Origin: Tistlia consotensis USBA 355
Lineage (GTDB): Bacteria > Pseudomonadota > Alphaproteobacteria > Kiloniellales > DSM-21159
Reading direction: 5' to 3'
NCBI RefSeq assembly: GCF_900177295.1
Contig: NZ_FWZX01000012.1
Span: 62,001 to 126,000 of the forward strand
DNA length: 64,000 bases
Part shown: positions 31,429 through 39,311 of the stretch, piece after piece
Layout: every line of letters starts with the position of its first letter
Numbering within the stretch: position 1 is the stretch's first letter
The notes under the pieces: model-generated
What the model was told of the DNA's origin: nothing
Databases searched by the model: none
The model's input: only the letters and a program-made list of their open reading frames with translations
Program-made: the position numbers and the translations under genes

Positions 31429-32606
31429 TGTCCCGTTTCCTTTCCATCTGCTTCGTCCGAGCCGGCCGCGACCTCCAGGGCATTCGCGTTGGCCGCCCGC
31501 CAGCCGAGTCGCACGAGGTCGCCCGGGCCGAGCCCGCTGCGCTCGGCATCCTGGGCCTGCTGGCGGACCACGACCTCCTGGCCGTCGGCCAGCCGCAGCA
31601 GGTACTTCCGCGAGAGGCCGAGGTAGACGACCTCCTGCACGCGGCCCTCCAGCCGGTTCTCCGGCTCGCCCCCCCCGCCGGCCGCGCTGCCGTCCAGCAG
31701 GCACAGCCGTTCCGGCCGGACCGCCACGACCGTCGGGTCGCCGACCGCGAGATCGCCGTTGCGGCGGGCGAGCAGCGGGCCGGCCGGCGAGGCGATGCGG
31801 CAGAGCTCGCCCTGCAGAGCCTCCACCCGTCCCTCGAAGAAGTTGGACTCGCCGAGGAAGCCGGCGACGAAGCGGCTGCGCGGCCGCTCGTAGAGCTCCT
31901 CCGAGGCGCCGATCTGCTCGATGCGCCCGTGGTTGAACACCGCGATGCGGTCGCTCATGACCAGGGCTTCCTCCTGGTCGTGGGTGACGTAGACGATCGA
32001 GGCGCCGAGCTCGCGGTGCAGCCGCGAGATCTCGAGCTGCATCTGCTCGCGCAGCTGCTTGTCGAGCGCGCCGAGCGGCTCGTCCATCAGCAGCAGCGGC
32101 GGGCGGAAGACCAGCGCACGCGCCAGGGCGACGCGCTGCTGCTGGCCGCCCGAGAGCTGGCGCGGATGGCGCTGGCCGTAGCCTTCGAGCCCGACCAGGG
32201 CCAGCGCCTCCTCGACGCGCCGGCGGATCTCGGCCGCCGGCACGCGCCGCATCTCAAGCGGGAAGGCGATGTTCCTGGCGATCGACATGTGGGGGAACAG
32301 CGCATAGTGCTGGAACACCACGCCGATGTTCCGCTGGTGCGGTGGCAGCGGGTCGATCGCCTGGCCGTTGAGGCGGATGTGCCCGGCGCTCGCCGACTGC
32401 AGACCGGCGATGATCTGCAGGGTCGTCGTCTTGCCCGAGCCCGAAGGTCCGAGAAAGGTCACGAACTCGCCGGTCTTGAGGCTGAGATCGACGCCGTCGA
32501 CGGCGACCACCGGGCCGTACTGCTTGCGCAGGCCCTCGATCTCAAGGATTCCCTCGGCCATGGCACCTCTGTTGCGGGTCGAACCGGGTGATGGGCTGCG
32601 GCTCAT
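31425..32606 (-). CDS. Spermidine/putrescine-type ABC importer ATPase
   Basis: 393 residues. Walker [10 protein letters not shown] (~53-61), signature LSGGQQQRV, Walker [14 protein letters not shown]-loop VTHDQEEA, then a TOBE domain (~290-375). The form is PotA/AttA-like. ATG at 32606 overlaps the permease stop (ATGA); MAEG at 32561 with AGAGGTG upstream is an alternative start. With the two permeases and the binding protein it forms a complete importer whose cargo is likely a charged or polar small molecule. The symbol pot is avoided because polyamine specificity is not shown. Confidence 0.92.
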   Translation of the reverse strand: MSRSPSPGSTRNRGAMAEGILEIEGLRKQYGPVVAVDGVDLSLKTGEFVTFLGPSGSGKTTTLQIIAGLQSASAGHIRLNGQAIDPLPPHQRNIGVVFQHYALFPHMSIARNIAFPLEMRRVPAAEIRRRVEEALALVGLEGYGQRHPRQLSGGQQQRVALARALVFRPPLLLMDEPLGALDKQLREQMQLEISRLHRELGASIVYVTHDQEEALVMSDRIAVFNHGRIEQIGASEELYERPRSRFVAGFLGESNFFEGRVEALQGELCRIASPAGPLLARRNGDLAVGDPTVVAVRPERLCLLDGSAAGGGGEPENRLEGRVQEVVYLGLSRKYLLRLADGQEVVVRQQAQDAERSGLGPGDLVRLGWRAANANALEVAAGSDEADGKETGQ

Positions 32607-33430
32607 CGCGCGCCTCCGGCGCTACGCCGGCGCGCCAGATGGTCGGCGAGCAGCGCGAGCAGCGAGAAGCCGAACAGCAGCGTCGCGATCGCCGCGATGG
32701 TCGGGTCGACGTCGCCGCGGATGTTCGACCACATCTGCACCGTGACCGGCCGGACCCGCGGCGTGCTGATGAACAGCGAGACGATCAGCTCGTCGAAGGA
32801 GGTCACCATCGCGAAGAGCAGCCCCGACAGGACCGCCGGCAGGATCAGCGGCAGGGTGATCCGCCGGAAGCAGACCAGGGGCGAGGCGCCCAGCGTGCGG
32901 GCGGCGTCCTCGAGGCGGGCATCGACCACCGAGAGGGCGGCGCCGACCGTGGCGACGACGTAGGGCACGGTCAGCACCGTGTGGGCCAGGATCAGGCCGG
33001 GCAGCGTGCCGTTCAGGCCGATGTGCCGGAAGAAGCCGAAGATGCCGGCCGCGGTGATGATCACCGGCACGACCACCGGCGCCATCAGGAAGCCCTGGAT
33101 CGCGGCGGCCGCCGGCAGCCGCGAGCGGGCCAGGCCGTAGGCGGCGGCGGTGCCCAGCAGCGTCGCGAGGATCGAGGTCGGCACCAGGATCTCGATGCTG
33201 GTGATCAGCGAGCGCAGCCAGACCGGGTTGCCGAACAGGTTGTCGTACCACTGCAGGGACAGGCCCGGTGGCGGGAACGACAGGAAGGGCGCCGAGGAGA
33301 AGGAGATGATCAGCACGATGACCAGCGGCGCCACCAGGTAGAGGCCGACCAGCACGCAGATCAGGGCGCGCAGCCGGTGCCACCAGACGGCACCGCGGCC
33401 GGCCGCGGAGAGCTCCTCGCCGCCCGTCAT
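32603..33430 (-). CDS. ABC importer permease (PotC-like)
   Basis: 275 residues from the ATG at 33430, overlapping the upstream permease stop. Six predicted membrane helices; EAA loop LEDAARTLGASPLVCFRRITLPLILPAVL (~185-213). Sequence is of the PotC/YdcV branch. Partner of the next-upstream PotB-like gene. Confidence 0.92.
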   Translation of the reverse strand: MTGGEELSAAGRGAVWWHRLRALICVLVGLYLVAPLVIVLIISFSSAPFLSFPPPGLSLQWYDNLFGNPVWLRSLITSIEILVPTSILATLLGTAAAYGLARSRLPAAAAIQGFLMAPVVVPVIITAAGIFGFFRHIGLNGTLPGLILAHTVLTVPYVVATVGAALSVVDARLEDAARTLGASPLVCFRRITLPLILPAVLSGLLFAMVTSFDELIVSLFISTPRVRPVTVQMWSNIRGDVDPTIAAIATLLFGFSLLALLADHLARRRSAGGAR

Positions 33431-34266
33431 CGGCGGCCCCACGGCGCCTGGCCGCCGACGAAACGGCGGACCAGCGCCAGGCACAGGGCCGTGCCGGCGA
33501 GCAGCACCAGCGAGAGCGCGCCGGCGAGGCCCCAGTTGCCGAAGTTCGAGATCTGCTGCTCGATCAGCTGGGCGATCATGATGTCGCGCTGGCCGCCGAG
33601 CAGCGCCGGCGTGATGAAGTAGCCGAGCGAGACGATGAAGACCAGCGTACCGCCGGTCATCAGCCCGGGCAGGCTGAGCGGCAGGTAGATGCGCAGGAAG
33701 TTGCGCAGCGGCGGCGCGCCGAGGGTCGCCGCCGCCCAGCTGCAGCTGCGGTCGATCCGCAGCATCACCGAATAGAGCGGGAAGATCATGAAGGGCAGCA
33801 GGATCTGCGTCATGCCGATCAGCACGCCGGTGCGGTTGTAGACGAGCGCCAGCGGCCGCTCGGTCAGGCCGAGCCAGAGCAGCAGGTCGTTGATCAGGCC
33901 CTGGCGCTGCAGGATCACCATCCAGGCGAAGGTCCGGACCAGGATGCTGGTCCAGAAGGGCACCAGGACGACGAAGGTCAGCAGGCGCCGCACGCGGGGG
34001 CCGCCGTGGGCCATCGTATAGGCGAGCGGATAGCCGATCACGGCGCAGCACAGCGTGACCAGCAGGCTGATCACCACGGTGTTGAGCAGCACCTTGAGGT
34101 AGATGCTGCGCTCGTAGAGAACCTGGAAGTTGGCGAAGCCCCAGTGCGGCTCGCTGATGCTGCGCAGCAGCAGCCAGAACACCGGATAGGCGAAGAACAC
34201 GAGGAGGAGGGCGCAGGCGGGCAGGACCAGCAGGCCGTAGCCCCCGGGCTTCAGAGATCCTTGCAC
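33427..34266 (-). CDS. ABC importer permease (PotB-like)
   Basis: 279 residues from the GTG at 34266, chosen because GGGGAGGG lies just upstream; TTG at 34284 is a possible longer start. Six helices, with the PotB-type early loop and EAA region SWAAATLGAPPLRNFLRIYLPLSLPGLM (~182-209). It overlaps the second permease gene by 4 bp and lies 48 bp after the binding-protein gene. Confidence 0.9.
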   Translation of the reverse strand: MQGSLKPGGYGLLVLPACALLLVFFAYPVFWLLLRSISEPHWGFANFQVLYERSIYLKVLLNTVVISLLVTLCCAVIGYPLAYTMAHGGPRVRRLLTFVVLVPFWTSILVRTFAWMVILQRQGLINDLLLWLGLTERPLALVYNRTGVLIGMTQILLPFMIFPLYSVMLRIDRSCSWAAATLGAPPLRNFLRIYLPLSLPGLMTGGTLVFIVSLGYFITPALLGGQRDIMIAQLIEQQISNFGNWGLAGALSLVLLAGTALCLALVRRFVGGQAPWGRR

Positions 34267-34314
34267 GCGGCCCTCCCCTCGCAAGCTGTCAGGCTGTCGG
34301 ACGCTCGCAGGCCG

Positions 34315-35436
34315 TCAGGACAGCTTCCATTCCGACCAGCGCTGGGCCAGCTCGTCGAGACGCTCGCGCCAGAACTCCGCATTGATCACGAAGCCCTTCG
34401 CCGCGTTCTCCGGCTTGGTCGACAGCCAGGGCGCGATCTCCTTGTCGATCGAGGCGAAGGCGTCGGGGTTGGTCGGCGAGTAGGCGATCATGTTGGCCAG
34501 CTTGGCCTGGTTCTCGGCGACCGTCATCTCGTCGATCAGGCCGTGGGCCGGGCCGAGGTTCTTGGCGCCCTTGGGGATCACCAGGTAGTCGACCGACTGG
34601 ATGTTCTGGCCCCAGTCCAGGTCGATCGGCGCGCCCTTCTTGGCGGCGTCGTAGACGCGGCCGTTCAGGATCGTGCCGCAGCTCACCTCGCCGTCGGCCA
34701 GCAGCTGCTGCGACTGGGAGTTCGTCTCCCACCAGACGACGTTGTCACGGATGGAATCGAGCTTGCCGAAGGCGCGCTTGATGCCCTCCTCGGTCGCCAG
34801 CACCTCGTAGACCTTGGCCGGCTCGACGCCGTCGGCCATCAGCCCGATCTCGAGCTGCGGCGCGACGCGGTCTCGCATCAGGCGCTGGCCCGGGAACTTC
34901 TTCAGGTCGAAGACGTCCGCCCAGCTGGTCGGGTGCTTGCCCTTGGGGATCAGGTTGGTGTTGAAGCCGATGTTGTAGGACCAGGCGATGCAGCCCATGC
35001 CGTAGTCGTGCACGAACTCGGGCTTCAGCCGGTCGGTGTGGATCTTCGAGCGGTCGAGCTTCTCGAACAGGCCGCTTTCCACGCCGTTGTAGAGGAACTC
35101 GATGGTGACATCGACGACGTCCCAGTCGGGGCTGCCGCCCTCCACCATCGTGCGGAACTTGGCGTTGTTCATCGGGCCGTCCTGCAGGACGGTGGCGCCG
35201 GTCTTCTTGGCGAAAGGCTCGCAATAGGCCGCCTTCTCCGCGTCCTGGTAGGAGCCGCCCCAGCTGGTGAAGACGACGGTCTGACCGTCGAAGGCGCCGG
35301 CCCGGGCCGCAGCGGGCCAGCCCAACACACCGGCCGCCGCCAGCGCGGCACCGCCACCGAGGACGCTCCGGCGGCTGACTTGCGCGTCCTTCAGGGACGA
35401 GAGGAAATGCTCGAGCCCGTCACTCATCGTCTTCAT
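34315..35436 (-). CDS. ABC importer periplasmic binding protein (PotD-like)
   Basis: 373 residues. A twin-arginine signal (SRRSVLGGGAALAAAGVLGWPAAARA, ~21-46) precedes a PotD/F-type fold: VVFTSWGGSYQDAEKAAYCEPFAKKTG, then DWDVVDVTIEFLYNGVESGLFEKLD and GCIAWSYNIGFNTN. The unusually long n-region of about 20 residues is a common feature of Tat signals. It delivers the cargo to the two permeases; Tat export suggests folding before export. Confidence 0.92.
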   Translation of the reverse strand: MKTMSDGLEHFLSSLKDAQVSRRSVLGGGAALAAAGVLGWPAAARAGAFDGQTVVFTSWGGSYQDAEKAAYCEPFAKKTGATVLQDGPMNNAKFRTMVEGGSPDWDVVDVTIEFLYNGVESGLFEKLDRSKIHTDRLKPEFVHDYGMGCIAWSYNIGFNTNLIPKGKHPTSWADVFDLKKFPGQRLMRDRVAPQLEIGLMADGVEPAKVYEVLATEEGIKRAFGKLDSIRDNVVWWETNSQSQQLLADGEVSCGTILNGRVYDAAKKGAPIDLDWGQNIQSVDYLVIPKGAKNLGPAHGLIDEMTVAENQAKLANMIAYSPTNPDAFASIDKEIAPWLSTKPENAAKGFVINAEFWRERLDELAQRWSEWKLS

Positions 35437-35487
35437 CTGCTTGTCTCCCCATGTTCGAACGTTGAAGCTTCCGGTTCTGCCTTCCGT

Positions 35488-36570
35488 TCAGGCGCTGTGG
35501 GCCCTTGCCGGGCTCGATCGCTCGTCGTCCTCCGTCTGGAAATGCGGCATGACCCGCTCGATGAACAGCTCGAGCGAACGCAGGGCGGCCTTGCGGTCGA
35601 GGCCGAAGGTCGCGCCGTAGCAGAACACGTCGACGCCGGCCTGCTCGTAGAGCTTGAGCTTCTCGACGACCTCGTCGGGCGTGCCGAACAGCATGTTCTC
35701 GCGGACGTTCTCGGGCTGGTACTCGTCGCGGTTGGCCACTGCGTCGAACGCGACCGGCTCGGGAAAGCCGTTCTCGACCGTGCCGATGTTCTTGAAGAGG
35801 TTCTCGAAGCACTGACCGTAGCGGATCGAGGCCTCGACCGGCAGCCGCCAGTCCTCGGCGCGCTCGTAGACGCAGGCGCGGCGCAGCATCAGCAGGCGCG
35901 GGCGCGGCACGGAGGGGTGGTCGGCGACGGCCTTCTCGAACTTGTCGGCCAGCACCTGGACCTCGGCCGCCGGACGCGACAGCGGGGTCGTCATGATGTC
36001 GCAGCCGTTGGCGACCGCCCAGTCGAAGGTCCCGGGATCGCGCGCCGCGACCCAGATCGGCGGGTGCGGCTGCTGCAGCGGCTTCGGCACCGAGGTGGCC
36101 GCCGGGAACGACCAGTAGTGGCCCTCGTGGGCGTAGTCGCCGGCCCACAGCGCCTTCACCGCCGGCACGATTTCCTTGAGGTACGCCACGCCTTCCTGCT
36201 GCGGCATGCCGCCGGCCATCCGGTCGAACTCGTACTGGTAGGCGCCGCGCGCGATGCCGAGCTCGAGACGTCCGTCGGTCAGGCGGTCGGCCAGGGCCGC
36301 CTCGCCGGCCAGGCGTATCGGCTGCCAGTAGGGCGCGACGATGGTCGCGGTGCCGAGCCGGATGCGGCTGGTCCGGGCCGCCCAATGGGTCAGCGTGATC
36401 AGCGGGTTCGGCGAGATCGTGAACTCGATCGTGTGGTGCTCGGCGGTGAAGGCGATGTCGAAACCGCCCTGGTCCGCGAGCTTCACGAGGTCCAGCGCGT
36501 GCGCGATCACGCCGCGCATGTCCTCGTCGGCGCTGAAGCGCTCCATGGTGACCGAAATTGCGAACTTCAT
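35488..36570 (-). CDS. Luciferase-like (LLM) flavin-dependent monooxygenase
   Basis: 360 residues. The TIM-barrel flavin monooxygenase pattern is clear: MKFAISVTMERFS, GFDIAFTAEHHTIEF (the AEHH of bacterial-luciferase relatives, ~38-52), RIRLGTATIVAPYWQPIRLAGEAALADRLTDGRLELGIARG, and PPIWVAARDPGTFDWA. It uses reduced FMN from a separate reductase, which is encoded two genes upstream, and O2. Such two-component enzymes oxygenate aldehydes, sulfonates, amines and N-heterocycles. The chemistry here is inferred from neighbours, not proven. Confidence 0.92.
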   Translation of the reverse strand: MKFAISVTMERFSADEDMRGVIAHALDLVKLADQGGFDIAFTAEHHTIEFTISPNPLITLTHWAARTSRIRLGTATIVAPYWQPIRLAGEAALADRLTDGRLELGIARGAYQYEFDRMAGGMPQQEGVAYLKEIVPAVKALWAGDYAHEGHYWSFPAATSVPKPLQQPHPPIWVAARDPGTFDWAVANGCDIMTTPLSRPAAEVQVLADKFEKAVADHPSVPRPRLLMLRRACVYERAEDWRLPVEASIRYGQCFENLFKNIGTVENGFPEPVAFDAVANRDEYQPENVRENMLFGTPDEVVEKLKLYEQAGVDVFCYGATFGLDRKAALRSLELFIERVMPHFQTEDDERSSPARAHSA

Positions 36571-36603
36571 GGCGATCTTCCCCGTAAAGATGAAGGCGGG
36601 CGG

Positions 36604-38130
36604 CTACTTCAGCCGCATCACGAAGGGGTCGTGCGTCTGACCCGAGTAGTCGACGACGACGCTCTTCAGGCGCGAGAACTCGCGCACCGCCTCGAAGCCG
36701 TTGTGCTTGCCGTAGCCGCTGTTCTTGAAGCCGCCCGAGGGCGACATGAAGGAGGCCGAGCGGTAGGTGTTGATCCAGACCGTTCCGGCATCGACTTCCC
36801 GGGCGAAGCGCAGGGCCCGGTCGATGTCCCGGGTCCAGACGCCGGCCGCCAGGCCGTAGTCGGTGTCGTTCGCCTTCTCGATCAGCTCCCGCTCGCCCGA
36901 GAACTTCATGACGCAGACCACCGGCCCGAAGATCTCGTCGCGGGCGACCCGCATGTCGTTGCTCGCGTCGGTGAAGACCGTCGGCTCGAAGTACCAGCCG
37001 CGGCCCAGGCCCTCGGCCTGCGGCCGGCGGCCGCCGGCCTTCAGGGTCGCGCCGTCTTCGACGCCCCAGGCGACGTAGCGCGAGACCTTGTCGAGCTGGG
37101 CCTCCAGCGCCAGCGGCCCGAGCTGCGTGTCGGGCGCCGCCGGATGGCCGATGACGATCTTGCCGGCCTTGTCCAGCAGCCGCTCGAGGAGGTCGTCGTA
37201 GATGCGGTCCTCGACGAAGACCCGCGAGCCCGCGATGCAGGTCTGGCCGGCGGCCGCGAAGATGCCGGAGACGACGCCGGTCGCGGCGCGCTCGGCGTCG
37301 GCGTCGGCGAAGACGACGTGCGGGGACTTGCCGCCCAGCTCCAGGTTGCAGGGCGCGAGATGGCTGGCCGCGCTGGCGGCGACGCGCCGGCCGGTCTCGG
37401 TGCCGCCGGTGAAGCACACCTTGGCCACGCCGGGATGCCGCGCCAGGGCCTCGCCGGCGGTGTGGCCGTAGCCGGTGACGACGTTGAAGACGCCGGCGGG
37501 AAAGCCCGCCGCCTCGACCAGCTCCGCGAAGGCCAGGGCCGAGGCGGAGGTGTGCTCGGAGGGCTTGGCGACGACCGCGTTGCCGATCGCCAGGCAAGGA
37601 GCCAGCGACCCGGCCAGGAGATAGAGGGGCGAGTTCCAGGGCACGATGACGCCGACCACGCCGAGCGGCTCGCGCAGCGTGAAGTTCAGCATGTCGGGCT
37701 TGTTGATCGGCACGACGTCGCCCTGGATCTTGTCGGCCATGCCCGCGAAGTACCCGTAGATCTCTGGCAGGGTGCCGGCCTGGGCCCGCATCTCCTTCAG
37801 CAGCTTGCCGTTGTCCCGGGTCTCCAGCTGGGCCAGCGTCTCGGCGTGCTCGGCGATCAGCTCCGCCAGGCGCCGGACCATGCGGCCGCGATCGGTCTGG
37901 GTCAGGCGCCGCCAGGCCGGGTCGGCGAGCGCGCGCCGCGCCGCAGCGACCGCCGCGTCGACGTCGTCCGCACCGGCCTCCGCGGCCTCGTACCAGGGCT
38001 CCCCCGTCGCCGGATCGAAGCTCGGAAGGTAGCGGCCGCTGCGTGGCTCGAGCCACTCGCCGCCGATGTACAGGCGGGTGCGGGAGCCGGCGATGCTTTC
38101 CGCGGTCGTCTCGAGTGTCATGGCTGTCAT
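36604..38130 (-). CDS. NAD(P)-dependent aldehyde dehydrogenase
   Basis: 508 residues from the ATG at 38130 that overlaps the flavin reductase stop (ATGA). The ALDH landmarks are intact: VIVPWNSPLYLLA, KPSEHT, FTGGTETGRRVA, LELGGKSP with the general-base Glu, and the nucleophile C298 in GQTCIAGSR. It oxidises an aldehyde, probably one made by the monooxygenase downstream. ALDHs of this branch (betaine, gamma-aminobutyraldehyde types) prefer charged or aliphatic aldehydes; the substrate is open. Confidence 0.93.
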   Translation of the reverse strand: MTAMTLETTAESIAGSRTRLYIGGEWLEPRSGRYLPSFDPATGEPWYEAAEAGADDVDAAVAAARRALADPAWRRLTQTDRGRMVRRLAELIAEHAETLAQLETRDNGKLLKEMRAQAGTLPEIYGYFAGMADKIQGDVVPINKPDMLNFTLREPLGVVGVIVPWNSPLYLLAGSLAPCLAIGNAVVAKPSEHTSASALAFAELVEAAGFPAGVFNVVTGYGHTAGEALARHPGVAKVCFTGGTETGRRVAASAASHLAPCNLELGGKSPHVVFADADAERAATGVVSGIFAAAGQTCIAGSRVFVEDRIYDDLLERLLDKAGKIVIGHPAAPDTQLGPLALEAQLDKVSRYVAWGVEDGATLKAGGRRPQAEGLGRGWYFEPTVFTDASNDMRVARDEIFGPVVCVMKFSGERELIEKANDTDYGLAAGVWTRDIDRALRFAREVDAGTVWINTYRSASFMSPSGGFKNSGYGKHNGFEAVREFSRLKSVVVDYSGQTHDPFVMRLK

Positions 38131-39188
38131 CGTTCCCCGAATCGCGAGAGGTAGCTGTCGAAGGTCTCGGCGCGCTCGAGGCGCGCGACGCGCCCTTCGT
38201 CGGCGAGCTCGCTGTAGACGCCGAACTGGTCGATGGTCCGCTCCCGGAAGAACCGCCGCAGCATGCCCTTGAGCTGGATCGGGGCGAGCGCGTTCCAGGG
38301 CACGTCGGCCTCGGCGAACAGCTGCGCCTGGCGGCCGGCGGGCGGCCCGCCGCGCAGCTCGCCCCGGTAGACGATGTGCACGGCCGGGACGGCGGCGCCC
38401 GGATCGCCGGCCGCACCGGCCTCGCCTCCCTCGAAGACCGAGTAGAGGAAGGTGATCTCGACCTCGACCGAGAGCTCGCGGAAGACCCGCTTGAGCGGCC
38501 CCAGGTCGCGCCCCGGCGCGGCGCCCGGCGCACCGGGACGTTTCTCGGCCGGCTGGTCGAGGGCGGCGCGCGGCAGCGTCCAGGTCTCGCCGTCCCGTTC
38601 GAGCAGGACGCGGCCGGCGCGCTCCGCGATGCAGCTGACCACGACCTCGCGGCCGACCGGCCGGGCGACGGCGGCCTGCTGCACGCCCAACGGGACGTAG
38701 CCGCCCTGGCCGAACACCAGCGGCCTTCCCGGCAGGACCGCATAGTCCTCGATGCGGCCGATCAGGATCAGATGGTCGCCGGCCGGCACCCGGGCGTGGA
38801 CGCTGCAGTCGAGGCTGACCAGGCTGCCGTCGATGCGCGGAGCGGCGGTCGCGCCGGCCGTCCAGGCGAGCCCGGCGAAGCGGTCCGCCGAGCGTTTGGC
38901 GAAGACGTCGCAGACGCCGCGCTGGTCCTCGCTGAGCACGTTGACGCCGAAGCCGCCGCAGGTCTCGAGCAGCGGCAGGCTCGAGGAGCTGTTGGCGATG
39001 CAGACCAGGATCAGCGGCGGATCGAGGGAGACCGAGGTGAAGGAATTGACGGTGAGGCCGCGCGGCCGCCCCTCCGGGTCGACGAGCGTGACCACGGTGA
39101 CGCCGGTGACGAAGTTGCCGAGCGCGGCCCGCAAGGCCTGCGGCTCGATCGCTCCGCTCCGCGCCGCGCTGTTCCCTTCTCCCGGCAC
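38127..39188 (-). CDS. Flavin reductase with unusual C-terminal domain
   Basis: 353 residues from the GTG at 39188, preceded by GAGGGAAA; GTG 39254 and ATG 39245 are longer options with weaker sites. The N-terminal half (~15-165) is a standard reductase of two-component monooxygenases: LGNFVTGVTVVTLVDPEGRPRGLTVNSFTSVSLDPPLIL. The C-terminal ~180 residues (from ~175) start VVVSCIAERAGRVLLERDGETWTLPRAALD and look like a NUDIX-type fold without a recognisable REXXEE box. It supplies FMNH2 to the luciferase-like enzyme. The extra domain may sense or bind a nucleotide or flavin. Confidence 0.87.
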   Translation of the reverse strand: MPGEGNSAARSGAIEPQALRAALGNFVTGVTVVTLVDPEGRPRGLTVNSFTSVSLDPPLILVCIANSSSSLPLLETCGGFGVNVLSEDQRGVCDVFAKRSADRFAGLAWTAGATAAPRIDGSLVSLDCSVHARVPAGDHLILIGRIEDYAVLPGRPLVFGQGGYVPLGVQQAAVARPVGREVVVSCIAERAGRVLLERDGETWTLPRAALDQPAEKRPGAPGAAPGRDLGPLKRVFRELSVEVEITFLYSVFEGGEAGAAGDPGAAVPAVHIVYRGELRGGPPAGRQAQLFAEADVPWNALAPIQLKGMLRRFFRERTIDQFGVYSELADEGRVARLERAETFDSYLSRFGER

Positions 39189-39311
39189 CCGCTTTCCCTC
39201 GCATCCACTCGACACGAGGCTAGGGGCCGCCGCCGGCCTGCGCATGCTATGCACCGTAGGAACCGACGGGGCCGGCGTCGTAGCTTCAGCAGGAAGGCAT
39301 CGCCGGCCGGA

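Noticed and set aside
34006-38154. A 1382-residue plus-strand open frame
   Set aside because: It runs antisense to the permease, binding-protein, monooxygenase and aldehyde dehydrogenase genes and shows no family motif.
35488-39188. Annotation of the monooxygenase and reductase as rutA and rutF
   Set aside because: The luciferase-like enzyme has the AEHH-type bacterial luciferase pattern rather than a RutA look, and the reductase has an extra domain; only the pathway logic is similar.
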